From NCBI GenBank assembly GCA_964576515.1, contig CAZNUW010000003.1, positions 248,001 to 312,000 of the forward strand: a stretch of 64,000 bases of DNA, written 5' to 3'. Source of the DNA: SHVO01 sp964576515. GTDB lineage: Bacteria; Pseudomonadota; Alphaproteobacteria; Rhodospirillales; Rhodospirillaceae. Positions 1-8,796 of this stretch are shown piece after piece. The notes under the pieces are model-generated. The model did no database searches. It saw only the letters and a list, made by a program, of their open reading frames with translations, and had not been told where the DNA came from. A program made the position numbers and the translations under genes. Position 1 is the first letter of the stretch; the number at the start of each line of letters is the position of its first letter.

Positions 1-1
1 G

Positions 2-94
2 CTCGAGATCATCGTCAAGCCTTTCAGCCCAAAGACCATCGCCGCGCAACTCCAAACGGCCCTTGCCGCCCATCACCGGCGGCAGAGTCCATAG
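2..94 (+). CDS. C-terminal end of a response-regulator receiver domain (partial)
   Basis: An open frame enters from the left edge and stops at the TAG at 92-94, giving about 30 residues. It contains IIVKPFSPKTIAAQL, which fits the end of a CheY-like receiver domain: the conserved Lys-Pro on beta-5 followed by a helix of the form L-x-x-x-L. A receiver domain would take phosphate from a histidine kinase, but the phospho-acceptor Asp lies outside the window. The protein ends soon after the motif, so no DNA-binding domain follows; it is either a single-domain regulator or a receiver at the end of a hybrid kinase. The call rests on one short motif. Confidence 0.55.
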   Translation, partial: LEIIVKPFSPKTIAAQLQTALAAHHRRQSP

Positions 95-130
95 CCGGCA
101 ACCGCCGCTCCAGCTCCGCCGGAACGCGAA

Positions 131-160
131 AAGGCGGAGCCGATAAACCGGCCCCGCCTT
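131..160. terminator. hairpin terminator between the receiver gene and lpd
   Basis: AAGGCGGAGCC and GGCCCCGCCTT form an 11-bp stem with one mismatch around an 8-base loop. On the plus strand it is followed by CTAATTTT. It lies between two converging genes, the receiver fragment (+) and lpd (-), so it can serve both. Confidence 0.6.
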
Positions 161-181
161 CTAATTTTCCGACGCCGCTCT

Positions 182-1600
182 TTAGATATGCAGTGCGCGT
201 TTGTCCGCGCCGAGGGCGGCTTCCTTGATGACTTCGCCGAGTTGCGGGTGCGCGTGGCAGGTGCGCGCGATGTCTTCGCTGGACGCACCGAATTCCATCG
301 CCACCGCGACTTCCATGATGAGATCGCCCGCGGCCGGGCCGACGATGTGACAGCCGAGCACGCGGTCGGTTTTCTCGTCGGCGAGAATCTTGGCGAAACC
401 GTCCGTATCGCCGTTGGCGCGCGCGCGGCCGTTGGCGGTGAAAGGGAACTTCCCGACCTTGTAGGCGACGCCCTGTTCCTTGAGCTGTTCTTCCGTCGCG
501 CCGATGCCGGCGATTTCCGGCCAGGTGTAAACCACGCCCGCGATGGCTTCGTAGTTGATGTGGCCCGGCTGGCCCGCGAGGATTTCCGCGACCGCCACGC
601 CCTCGTCCTCGGCCTTGTGCGCGAGCATCTGGCCGCCGATGACGTCGCCGATGGCGAAGATGCCTTCGACGTTGGTCTGGTAGTGTTCGTCGGCCTCAAC
701 GAAGCCGCGGTTGGAGACGTTAACGCCGGCTTCAGCGAGACCGAGGCCGTTCGTAAAGGCACGGCGGCCGACGCACACGAGCACGACTTCCGCGTTCACG
801 GTTTCCGGCGCGCCGCCCTTGGCGGGTTCCATCGTCACCGCGACACCGTCCTTGCCCGGCTTCGCGCCGGTGACCTTCGTGCCCAGCTTGAATTTCAAAC
901 CCTGCTTTTCGAGGATACGCTGCGCCTGCTTGCGCACTTCGCCGTCCATGGGCGGCAGAATGAAATCGAGATATTCGACGACCGTGACTTCAGCGCCCAA
1001 ACGGCGCCACACCGATCCCATCTCGAGACCGATGACGCCCGCGCCGATGACGATCATCGACTTGGGCACCTTCGGCAGCACGAGCGCGCCGGTGGAGGAA
1101 ACAATCTGCTTCTCGTCGATGGTCAGACCCGGCAGCGGCGTGACCTCGGAGCCCGTCGCGATCACGACGTACTTCGTGGTGTAGGTCGCGTCCTTGCCGT
1201 CGAGTCCCTTCACGGCGACCTGATGCGCGCCGGCGGCGGCCTTCGCGATCTTCCCGAAGCCTTTGAGATAGGCGACCTTGTTCTTCTTCAAAAGAAATTC
1301 GATGCCCGAGGTGTTCTGCTTCACCACGTCGTCCTTGCGGGCCATCATGGTCGCGAGATCGAGTTCGATCTTGCCGACCTTGATGCCGTGCGCGGCGAAG
1401 CCGTGGTTCGCTTCCTCGTAGAAATGCGAGGACTGCAGCAGCGCTTTCGACGGGATGCAACCGACATTGGTGCAGGTGCCGCCGAGCGCGCCGCGGCTTT
1501 CGACCACAGCCGCTTTCAAACCGAGCTGCGCCGCGCGAAGGGCACATACGTAGCCGCCGGGGCCGCCGCCGATGACGATGACGTCGAAAGTCTCAGACAT
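182..1600 (-). CDS. lpdA: dihydrolipoyl dehydrogenase (E3)
   Basis: This FAD enzyme reoxidises the dihydrolipoyl arm of 2-oxoacid dehydrogenase complexes and passes electrons to NAD+. The 472-residue protein has the usual family length. It opens with an FAD-binding GGGPGG (residues 11-16), then GGTCTNVGCIPSKALL with the redox cysteines C43 and C48. A second dinucleotide fold follows near VIGAGVIGLEMG, then the dimerisation domain. The active-site HxxxxE lies near the C-terminus in HAHPQLGEVIKEA. GAGGAAT precedes the ATG. It lies downstream of odhB on the same strand, so it is most likely the E3 of the 2-oxoglutarate complex, though a terminator-like hairpin separates the two genes. Confidence 0.96.
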   Translation of the reverse strand: MSETFDVIVIGGGPGGYVCALRAAQLGLKAAVVESRGALGGTCTNVGCIPSKALLQSSHFYEEANHGFAAHGIKVGKIELDLATMMARKDDVVKQNTSGIEFLLKKNKVAYLKGFGKIAKAAAGAHQVAVKGLDGKDATYTTKYVVIATGSEVTPLPGLTIDEKQIVSSTGALVLPKVPKSMIVIGAGVIGLEMGSVWRRLGAEVTVVEYLDFILPPMDGEVRKQAQRILEKQGLKFKLGTKVTGAKPGKDGVAVTMEPAKGGAPETVNAEVVLVCVGRRAFTNGLGLAEAGVNVSNRGFVEADEHYQTNVEGIFAIGDVIGGQMLAHKAEDEGVAVAEILAGQPGHINYEAIAGVVYTWPEIAGIGATEEQLKEQGVAYKVGKFPFTANGRARANGDTDGFAKILADEKTDRVLGCHIVGPAAGDLIMEVAVAMEFGASSEDIARTCHAHPQLGEVIKEAALGADKRALHI

Positions 1601-1628
1601 GGATATTCCTCAAAGGTGCGCAAAAAGA

Positions 1629-1653
1629 CCTCGGGCCCTAAGCGGGCCCGAGG
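1629..1653 (-). terminator. strong intrinsic terminator between odhB and lpd
   Basis: CCTCGGGCCC and GGGCCCGAGG make a perfect 10-bp GC-rich stem around a 5-base loop. Read on the minus strand it is followed by TCTTTTT. It sits 13 bases past the odhB stop and 29 bases before the lpd start, so it could end the odhAB transcript or attenuate read-through into lpd. Confidence 0.8.
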
Positions 1654-1665
1654 AGACTCGTTCGA

Positions 1666-2919
1666 TTAGGCTTCGATCAGCAGGCGGCTCGGATCCTCGA
1701 GGCATTCCTTGACGCGCACGAGGAAGGTGACCGCTTCGCGGCCGTCGACGATACGGTGATCGTACGACAGCGCGAGATACATGATCGGACGCGAGACGAT
1801 GCTGCCGTCGTCGAGCACCACCGCACGGTTCTTGATGTTGTGCATGCCGAGGATGCCCGACTGCGGCGTGTTCAGAATCGGCGTGGAGAGCATCGAACCG
1901 TAGATGCCGCCGTTGGTGATGGTGAAGCTGCCCCCGGTCATATCCTCGATGGTCAGCTTGCCTTCGCGGGCGCGGCGGCCGAGGCCGGCGATTTCGGCCT
2001 CGATCTCGGCGAAGCCCTTGCTGTCGGCGTCGCGCACGACCGGAACGACGAGGCCTTGCGGCGTGCCGACGGCAACGCCGACGTCGTAGAAGTTCTTATA
2101 GACGATGTCGTCGCCCTGGATCTCGGCGTTGACCGCCGGGAGTTCCTTCAGAGCCGCGACGCACGCCTTCACGAAGAAGGACATGAAGCCCATCTTCACG
2201 CCGTGCCTCTTCTCGAAGTTGTCCTTGAACTTGGCGCGCAGCGCCATGACCGCCGACATGTCGACCTCGTTGAAGGTCGTGAGCATCGCCGCGGTGTTCT
2301 GGGCTTCCTTCAGACGCTCGGCGATGCGCTTGCGCAGACGCGTCATCTTCACGCGCTCTTCCGCCGGACCGCGGTCGGGCACGCTGGCCTTGCCGGCGCG
2401 ATCCGGACCGGAGGACAGGTACTTCAACACGTCGGCCTTCACGAGACGGCCGTTCTTGCCCGAGGCCGGGATCTTCTTCGGATCGAGGCCGTGTTCGTCG
2501 ACCAAATGACGCACGGCGGGCGCGAGCGGGTAATCCGCCGAAATGCTTGTTTTCGCGGCGGGCGCAGCCTTCGGCGGCGGGGGCGGCGCGGCCTTCGCGG
2601 GCGCAGGCGCGGGCGCAGCCTTGGCGGCGGGGGCCGCGGCGGGCGCGGCTTTCGCGGGTTCGGCTTTCTTGGCGGGCGCCGCGCCGGCGGCGCCGATCAC
2701 ACCCAACGTCGCGCCCACGGCGACTTCGCTGCCCGGACCGGCGACGATCTCGGCCAACGTGCCCGCGCTGTCGGCGCGCACTTCGACGGTGACCTTATCC
2801 GTCTCGAGTTCCACCAACGGCTCGTCGACCGCAACCGCTTCGCCGACCTGCTTGAACCACTTCGCCACCGTAGCCTCAGTGACGGATTCACCCAGTGTCG
2901 GCACTTTAATCTCAGCCAT
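1666..2919 (-). CDS. odhB: 2-oxoglutarate dehydrogenase E2, dihydrolipoyl succinyltransferase
   Basis: This is the core subunit that moves the succinyl group from E1 to CoA through a swinging lipoyl arm (also called sucB). The 417 residues contain one lipoyl domain with the modified lysine K42 in ETDKVTVEV. A long Ala/Pro linker follows (about 78-126), then a peripheral subunit-binding domain (about 132-168) and the catalytic domain (about 189-417). The catalytic HxxxDG is present as DHRIVDG near the C-terminus. A single lipoyl domain and the AxSYDHRIVDG end fit SucB rather than the pyruvate E2. It follows odhA after a 60-bp gap on the same strand. Confidence 0.96.
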   Translation of the reverse strand: MAEIKVPTLGESVTEATVAKWFKQVGEAVAVDEPLVELETDKVTVEVRADSAGTLAEIVAGPGSEVAVGATLGVIGAAGAAPAKKAEPAKAAPAAAPAAKAAPAPAPAKAAPPPPPKAAPAAKTSISADYPLAPAVRHLVDEHGLDPKKIPASGKNGRLVKADVLKYLSSGPDRAGKASVPDRGPAEERVKMTRLRKRIAERLKEAQNTAAMLTTFNEVDMSAVMALRAKFKDNFEKRHGVKMGFMSFFVKACVAALKELPAVNAEIQGDDIVYKNFYDVGVAVGTPQGLVVPVVRDADSKGFAEIEAEIAGLGRRAREGKLTIEDMTGGSFTITNGGIYGSMLSTPILNTPQSGILGMHNIKNRAVVLDDGSIVSRPIMYLALSYDHRIVDGREAVTFLVRVKECLEDPSRLLIEA

Positions 2920-2979
2920 GTTCGTCCCCAGCTCTCATTCCTGTATGCGCCTGGAGCGGCGCATGTTCGTTTTCTAAAA

Positions 2980-5901
2980 CTATTCCGCAGCCATTTTTCC
3001 GACGCGTGAGACGCGGCGGAAGGGTTGCGGGATTTGATCGATCGGCGTCACCAGAGCCCATTCGCAAATCTGGTTTTGCTCGCGCACGTGATTCTTCATC
3101 AGGCCCGTGGCGGGCGATGCCGCCGGCGCGCGGCCGGCATAGACCGGACGCTTCGCCTTGATGTCGATGCCGTCCAGGGCGTACTCGAGGCGCCGGTCGA
3201 CGAAGGTCCAGGAGCCCATGTTGGCGGGCTCTTCCTGGCACCAGATGACCTCGGCGTTCTTGTACTTGGCGAGTTCGCGTCCCAAGGTTTCCTTGGGCCA
3301 CGGATACAGCTGCTCGACGCGCACGATCGCCACGTCGTCGATGCCCTTTTCCTCACGCGCCTGAAGCAGGTCGTAATAGACCTTCCCTGAGCAGACCACG
3401 ACGCGGCGCACCTTGCTCGCCGCCGCGAGCTTCTCGGTCTCGCCGATGACGCGCTGGAACGCCGAGCCTTCCGCCATGTCCGCCAGCGTCGAGACGCAGC
3501 GCTTGTGACGCAGCAGCGACTTCGGCGTCATGACGACGAGAGGCTTGCGGAAGTTGCGGCGCATCTGACGGCGCAGCGCGTGATAGTAGTTGGCCGGGGT
3601 CGTGAAGTTGCAGACCTGCCAGTTGTCCTGCGCGGAGAGCTGCAGATAACGCTCCATGCGCGCCGAGGAGTGTTCCGGTCCCTGGCCTTCGTAGCCGTGC
3701 GGCAGCAGGATCACGAGACCCGACAGGCGCAGCCACTTGCTTTCGCCCGAGTTGACGAACTGATCGATGATCATCTGCGCGCCGTTGGAGAAGTCGCCGA
3801 ACTGCGCCTCCCACAAGACGAGCGTGTTCGGGTCGGCGAGGCTGTAGCCGTACTCAAAACCAAGCACCGAGAGTTCCGACAGCGGGCTGTCGATGACTTC
3901 GTAGCGCGCCTGCTTGCCGGGACGGATGTTGTTCAGCATCACGTAACGGTCTTCGGTGCTTTGATCGATGATCACCGACTGGCGTTGCGAGAAGGTGCCG
4001 CGGCCGCAATCCTGGCCCGAGAGACGCGTGGGCGTGCCTTCGACGGCGAGCGTGCCGTAGGCCAAAGCTTCGGCCGTCGCCCAGTCGATGTCCTTGCCGC
4101 TCTCGATCGCTTCGCGCTTGGCCTTCAACTGGCGGACGATCTTCGGATTGACCGAAATCCCTTCCGGCACGGCGCTTAAAGCCAGGCCGACTTCCTTGAG
4201 GAGGTCCGTCGCAACGCCGGTCTTGTCGTCGCGGTACTCCTCTTCCTCGCCCATCTGCGCGAGGCCTTTCCACGCGCCTTCCAGCCAATCGGCCTTGTTC
4301 GGCTTGAAGCTGGCGGCGGATTCGAAGTCCGCTTCCATCATGTGCATGAAGCGCGACATCATCGCGTCGGCCTCGGCCTGCGTGAACACGCCTTCGTTGA
4401 CCAGTTGCTGCGCGTAGATCGTGCGCGTGCTCACGTGGCCTTCGATCTTCTTGTACATCAAGGGCTGGGTGAACTTCGGTTCGTCGCCTTCGTTGTGACC
4501 GAAGCGGCGGTAGCACACCATGTCGATGACGACATCGATGCCGAATTCCTGGCGGAACTCCATGGCCAGACGCGCGCACAAGACGACGGCTTCCGGATCG
4601 TCGCCGTTGACGTGGAAAATCGGCGCTTCGACCATTTTCGCGATATCGGTGCAGTACAGCCCCGAGCGCGAGTAGCGCGGCGTGGTGGTGAAGCCGATCT
4701 GGTTGTTGATGACAAAGTGGATGGTGCCGCCGGTGGTGTAGCCCTCGATCTGCGAGAAGCCGAAGCACTCGGCGATGATGCCCTGACCGGCGAACGCGGC
4801 GTCGCCGTGGATCAACAGACCCATGACTTGCTTACGGGCCGTATCGCCCATCTGTTCCTGCTTCGCGCGCACCTTGCCGAGCACGACGGGATCGACGACT
4901 TCGAGGTGCGACGGGTTGGCGGTGAGCGAAAGGTGCACGACGTTACCGTCGAAGTCGCGGTCAGCTGAGGTGCCGAGGTGGTACTTCACGTCGCCCGAGC
5001 CTTCGACCGACTCCGGGTTCGGCGAGTTGCCCTGGAACTCGGAGAACAGCGCCGAGAACGGCTTGTGCATCACGTTCACAAGCACGTTGAGGCGGCCGCG
5101 GTGGGCCATGCCGATGACGATCTGCTTGAGGCCCAACTGGCCGCCGCGCTTGATGACCTGTTCGAGCGCCGGGATCGCGGCTTCGCCGCCGTCGAGGCCG
5201 AAACGCTTGGTGCCGGTGTATTTGATGCCCAGGAACTTCTCGAAGCCTTCGGCCTCCGTCAGGCGCTCCAGAATGGCTTTCTTGCCTTCCTTGGAGAACG
5301 ACGGCTCGAGGCGGTCTTTCTCGAAACGCTTCACCAGCCAGTCGCGATGTTTCGGATGCTGGATGTGATGGAATTCGACGCCGATGGTGCCGCAGTAGGT
5401 CTGGCGGCACTTCTCGATGATTTCGCGCAGCGTCGCCTTCTCCATGCCGAGCACGCCGCCCAGCACGATGACGCGGTCGAGATCGGCGTCGGTGAAACCA
5501 TGGGTCTTATGATCGAGTTCGGGATGATGTTCCTTCGTGCCCAGCACGAGCGGATCGAGCATGGCGACCTGATGGCCGCGCGCGCGGTAGGCGCGGATGA
5601 GCTGCAGAGCGTGAATCGAATCTTCGGCTTGCTTGAGGACCGCGGCGCTGTCGCCGCCGGCGCCCTTCGCGGCCTTGTCGGCTTTCGCCGGCGCGGCGTC
5701 CGCCGCGGCGCCGATGATCGTCGCATCGGAGGGCGCCCAGCTCGCGCCTTCGAGTTCCTGCAGCAGCGCGGCGGCGTCGTCGCCCATGTCCTGGAAGAAG
5801 CTGGCCCAGCTTGGGTCAACGGCCGATGGGTTTTTGAGATAGGTAGCGTACAGCTCGCCGATGAAGACGGCGTTTGCGCCGGTTAGAAACGAAGAGTCCA
5901 C
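2980..5901 (-). CDS. odhA: 2-oxoglutarate dehydrogenase E1 component
   Basis: This thiamine-diphosphate enzyme decarboxylates 2-oxoglutarate and loads succinyl onto E2 (also called sucA). I place the start at the GTG at 5901, giving 973 residues. AAGGA lies 7 bases upstream, and the protein then begins MDSSFLTGANAVFIGELY, a typical OGDH N-terminus with the short E2-binding helix. The frame is open further upstream to 6075, but those 58 codons look nothing like the family. Visible landmarks are HRGRLNVL near residue 267, GDAAFAGQGIIAE in the TPP-binding region and HNEGDEP. An Ala/Lys-rich linker at about 60-85 separates the N-terminal segment from the core. The 243 bases upstream to the pagL hairpin probably hold its promoter. 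Confidence 0.96.
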   Translation of the reverse strand: MDSSFLTGANAVFIGELYATYLKNPSAVDPSWASFFQDMGDDAAALLQELEGASWAPSDATIIGAAADAAPAKADKAAKGAGGDSAAVLKQAEDSIHALQLIRAYRARGHQVAMLDPLVLGTKEHHPELDHKTHGFTDADLDRVIVLGGVLGMEKATLREIIEKCRQTYCGTIGVEFHHIQHPKHRDWLVKRFEKDRLEPSFSKEGKKAILERLTEAEGFEKFLGIKYTGTKRFGLDGGEAAIPALEQVIKRGGQLGLKQIVIGMAHRGRLNVLVNVMHKPFSALFSEFQGNSPNPESVEGSGDVKYHLGTSADRDFDGNVVHLSLTANPSHLEVVDPVVLGKVRAKQEQMGDTARKQVMGLLIHGDAAFAGQGIIAECFGFSQIEGYTTGGTIHFVINNQIGFTTTPRYSRSGLYCTDIAKMVEAPIFHVNGDDPEAVVLCARLAMEFRQEFGIDVVIDMVCYRRFGHNEGDEPKFTQPLMYKKIEGHVSTRTIYAQQLVNEGVFTQAEADAMMSRFMHMMEADFESAASFKPNKADWLEGAWKGLAQMGEEEEYRDDKTGVATDLLKEVGLALSAVPEGISVNPKIVRQLKAKREAIESGKDIDWATAEALAYGTLAVEGTPTRLSGQDCGRGTFSQRQSVIIDQSTEDRYVMLNNIRPGKQARYEVIDSPLSELSVLGFEYGYSLADPNTLVLWEAQFGDFSNGAQMIIDQFVNSGESKWLRLSGLVILLPHGYEGQGPEHSSARMERYLQLSAQDNWQVCNFTTPANYYHALRRQMRRNFRKPLVVMTPKSLLRHKRCVSTLADMAEGSAFQRVIGETEKLAAASKVRRVVVCSGKVYYDLLQAREEKGIDDVAIVRVEQLYPWPKETLGRELAKYKNAEVIWCQEEPANMGSWTFVDRRLEYALDGIDIKAKRPVYAGRAPAASPATGLMKNHVREQNQICEWALVTPIDQIPQPFRRVSRVGKMAAE

Positions 5902-6144
5902 GTTCGGGTCCTTTGCGGTCCATTCCGGGGCGGCCGGAGACTCCGTAAAGGCTCTCCGCGTGCATCTCGGGTCAATGCATGACCCGTCCACAGCCAAAGT
6001 GGCCCTAAGTGATTGAAAAACAAGCGAAATGCCTGAGTTCCACCGGGGCCATCCGGCGCCAACCCACAAATCCATGTCTTAGACGAAAAGACCCGCTATC
6101 GCAACGAGTTAACAGGGAAAAAACCGCGTGTTTGCAGCGCAACT

Positions 6145-6176
6145 AGGCGGTCTTCCGCCGATTGGGAAGGCCGCCT
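6145..6176 (-). terminator. hairpin downstream of pagL
   Basis: AGGCGGTCTTCC and GGAAGGCCGCCT form a 12-bp stem with one T-G wobble around an 8-base loop. It begins 7 bases past the pagL stop. No T-run follows on the minus strand, so it may be a weak terminator or a transcript-stabilising hairpin separating mdh-sucCD-pagL from odhA. Confidence 0.45.
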
Positions 6177-6182
6177 GCGGGT

Positions 6183-6695
6183 CTAAAGCGCGAACGACCA
6201 GGTGAGGAGCAGGGAGTTCTCACCCGGATTGTATCCGTTGATGCCCGCATTCGAGATGTGGGTGAGATAGAGGCCCAAGCGGCCCTTCTCGGTCACGGCG
6301 TAGCTGAGGGACAGGCCGAGGTGGAACTCGAACGTGCCGCCGAGGTCGAGGCCGTTGCCGCGCGAATAGGCGCCGAGACCGGCGGACGGCGTGAATTCCC
6401 AGGCGCCGTCGCCGAGAGAGAACGGCGCGCCGAAACCGGCGTAGGCGAACGTGCTGCCCCGGCTGGTGACCATGCCGCCGATCAAGGGTTTCAAGCCGCG
6501 GAACGAGTCGGATTCAAAAAGACCCTGGCCGTGGCGGTATTCGATCCGCGCCTCGCCCTGGCGTTCATAGTTGAAGTTCACATCCCACACGCCGGCGCCG
6601 ACAGTGAGAAGAGCGTCGTCCGCGGCCATGGCGGGCGAAACGCAAACCATGGCCGCGGCGATTACGGCCGCACAAAGACGACGCGACATCAACAT
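6183..6695 (-). CDS. pagL: PagL-like lipid A 3-O-deacylase / acyloxyacyl hydrolase family
   Basis: Enzymes of this outer-membrane beta-barrel family remove an acyl chain from lipid A. The 170-residue protein starts with a signal peptide ending near PAMA (residue about 24), and the mature part is rich in aromatic beta-strands. The diagnostic THISNAG and NPGEN segments supply the likely catalytic triad H146, S148 and E159. The barrel ends in a typical C-terminal strand (LLLTWSFAL). The start ATG shares a base with the sucD stop (TAATG), so translation is coupled; a second ATG two codons later is also possible. Finding a lipid A enzyme in a TCA-cycle operon is unusual. Family assignment is good; activity is inferred. 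Confidence 0.82.
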   Translation of the reverse strand: MLMSRRLCAAVIAAAMVCVSPAMAADDALLTVGAGVWDVNFNYERQGEARIEYRHGQGLFESDSFRGLKPLIGGMVTSRGSTFAYAGFGAPFSLGDGAWEFTPSAGLGAYSRGNGLDLGGTFEFHLGLSLSYAVTEKGRLGLYLTHISNAGINGYNPGENSLLLTWSFAL

Positions 6696-7570
6696 TAACC
6701 CTTGAGAGCCTTGACCATCGTCGAGCCGAGAGCCGACGGGCTGTCGGCGACCATGAAGCCGGCGGCGCGCATAGCGTCGAACTTGGCGTCCGCCGTACCC
6801 TTGCCCCCGGAGATGATGGCGCCGGCATGGCCCATGCGGCGGCCCGGAGGCGCCGTGGAACCCGCGACGAAGCCGACGATGGGCTTCTTCTTCTTCGCGG
6901 CCTTGTAGAACGCCGCGGCGTCCTCTTCGGCCGTGCCGCCGATTTCCCCGATCATGATGATGCCTTGCGTCTCATCGTCGTTCAGGAACAGGTCGAGGCA
7001 GTCGATGAAGTTGGTGCCGTTGACCGGATCGCCGCCGATGCCGATGCAGGTGGTCTGGCCGAGGCCGGCCGCGGTGGTCTGCGCGACGGCTTCGTAGGTG
7101 AGCGTGCCGGACCGCGAGACGATGCCGATCTTGCCGCGCTGATGGATGTGCCCCGGCATGATGCCGATCTTGCATTCGCCCGGTGTGATGATGCCCGGGC
7201 AGTTCGGCCCGATCAGGCGCGTCTTGGAGCCTTGCAGGGCGCGCTTCACGCGCACCATGTCCAGCACCGGAATGCCTTCGGTGATGCACACCGCGAGCGG
7301 GATTTCGGCGTCGATGGCTTCGAGGATCGCGTCGGCCGCAAACGGCGGCGGCACGTAGATGACGGTCGCATCGCAACCGGTCTTCTTCTTGGCGTCCGCC
7401 ACGGTGTCGAACACCGGCAGATCGAGATGGGTGGAACCGCCCTTCCCCGGGGTCACGCCGCCGACCATCTTGGTGCCGTAGGCGATCGCCTGTTCGGAGT
7501 GGAACGTGCCCTGGCTTCCGGTGAAGCCCTGGCAGATGACTTTCGTGTTCTTATTGACGAGGACGGCCAT
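6695..7570 (-). CDS. sucD: succinate-CoA ligase, alpha subunit
   Basis: With SucC it converts succinyl-CoA, ADP or GDP and phosphate to succinate and a nucleoside triphosphate. The 291 residues match the family length. The N-terminal CoA-binding Rossmann fold contains FTGSQGTFHSEQAI, followed by GGVTPGKGG. The phosphorylated active-site histidine is in GRRMGHAGAI near residue 248. A strong AAGGAGG lies 9 bases before the ATG, inside the end of sucC, and one base separates the two genes. SucD is followed without a gap by pagL. Confidence 0.97.
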   Translation of the reverse strand: MAVLVNKNTKVICQGFTGSQGTFHSEQAIAYGTKMVGGVTPGKGGSTHLDLPVFDTVADAKKKTGCDATVIYVPPPFAADAILEAIDAEIPLAVCITEGIPVLDMVRVKRALQGSKTRLIGPNCPGIITPGECKIGIMPGHIHQRGKIGIVSRSGTLTYEAVAQTTAAGLGQTTCIGIGGDPVNGTNFIDCLDLFLNDDETQGIIMIGEIGGTAEEDAAAFYKAAKKKKPIVGFVAGSTAPPGRRMGHAGAIISGGKGTADAKFDAMRAAGFMVADSPSALGSTMVKALKG

Positions 7571-7571
7571 G

Positions 7572-8771
7572 TTACGCGGCCTCCTTCACGGCCTTAACGA
7601 CCTTCTGCGCGGCGTCCGCGAGATTGTCGGCGGTAATGATGGGAAGACCGGAATCGGCCATGATTTTCTTGCCCAACTCGACATTGGTGCCTTCGAGGCG
7701 CACGACGAGCGGAACGTTCAAGCTGATCTCGCGCGCGGCCGCGACCACGCCTTCGGCGATGACGTCGCATCGCATGATGCCGCCGAAGATGTTGACCAGG
7801 ATTCCTTCGACGTTCGGATCGGACAGAATGATCTTGAACGCCGTGGTGACGCGCTCGCGCGTGGCGCCGCCGCCGACGTCCAGGAAGTTCGCCGGTTCGC
7901 CGCCGTAGAGCTTGATGATGTCCATGGTGGCCATCGCCAGACCCGCGCCGTTCACCATGCAGCCGATGGAGCCGTCGAGCTTGATGTAGTTGAGGTCGTG
8001 CTTCGAGGCTTCGAGTTCCATCGGGTCTTCCTCGTCCTCGTCGCGCAATTCGACGATTTCGGGATGACGATAGAGCGAGTTGGAATCGAAGTTCATCTTG
8101 GCGTCGAGCGGAATCACGTCGCCTTCGCCGGTGACGACGAGCGGATTGATTTCCAGCATCGACGCATCGGTTTCGATGAACGCCTTGTAGAGCGCGGTGA
8201 GCAGTTTGGTGGCCGACTTCACCTGCTTGTCGGTCAGGCCCAGGGCGAACGCGATGGTGCGGCAGTGATGCCCCTGGATGCCGGTGGCCGGATCGATGCT
8301 CTGCAGGATGATCTTTTCCGGGGTGTTGTGCGCGACGTCCTCGATGTTCACGCCGCCTTCGGTGGAGGCCATGATCGTGACGCGGCTGGTGCCGCGGTCG
8401 ACGAGCATCGAGAGATAGAGTTCGCGGGTGATGTTGCAGCCGGCTTCGATATAGACGCGCTTCACCTGCTTGCCGGCGGGGCCGGTCTGGATGGTGACCA
8501 GCGTGCGGCCGATCATTTGCGCCGCGTTTTCCTTCACCTCGGCGACGGATTTCACGACGCGTACGCCGCCCTTCCCGCCCGCTTCGGCTTCCTTGAACGT
8601 GCCCTTGCCGCGACCGCCGGCATGGATCTGCGACTTCACGACGAAGACGCCGCCCGGAAGGCTTTCCGCGACTTTCGCCGCTTCATCGGCGGTGTATGCG
8701 ACACCGCCCGGAAGAACAGGAACCCCGTACTTTTTGAGGACCTGTTTTGCTTGGTACTCGTGAATATTCAT
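7572..8771 (-). CDS. sucC: ADP-forming succinate-CoA ligase, beta subunit
   Basis: This is the nucleotide-binding partner of SucD. The 399-residue protein begins MNIHEYQAKQVLKKYGVPV, the standard ATP-grasp start of SucC. It shows KSQIHAGGRGKGTFKEA, EINPLVVTGEGDVIPLDAK with the metal-binding Asn/Asp, and the C-terminal ligase-domain segments GGGATRERVTTAF and NIFGGIMRCDVIAEG. The start is supported by GGATC upstream. It lies 25 bases after mdh on the same strand, giving the order mdh-sucC-sucD common in Alphaproteobacteria. Confidence 0.97.
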   Translation of the reverse strand: MNIHEYQAKQVLKKYGVPVLPGGVAYTADEAAKVAESLPGGVFVVKSQIHAGGRGKGTFKEAEAGGKGGVRVVKSVAEVKENAAQMIGRTLVTIQTGPAGKQVKRVYIEAGCNITRELYLSMLVDRGTSRVTIMASTEGGVNIEDVAHNTPEKIILQSIDPATGIQGHHCRTIAFALGLTDKQVKSATKLLTALYKAFIETDASMLEINPLVVTGEGDVIPLDAKMNFDSNSLYRHPEIVELRDEDEEDPMELEASKHDLNYIKLDGSIGCMVNGAGLAMATMDIIKLYGGEPANFLDVGGGATRERVTTAFKIILSDPNVEGILVNIFGGIMRCDVIAEGVVAAAREISLNVPLVVRLEGTNVELGKKIMADSGLPIITADNLADAAQKVVKAVKEAA

Positions 8772-8796
8772 GATGATCCGCTTTGCGAGGTGAGCG

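Noticed and set aside
188..1669. 493-residue open frame on the plus strand
   Set aside because: Antisense to lpd, whose motifs and length are unmistakable.
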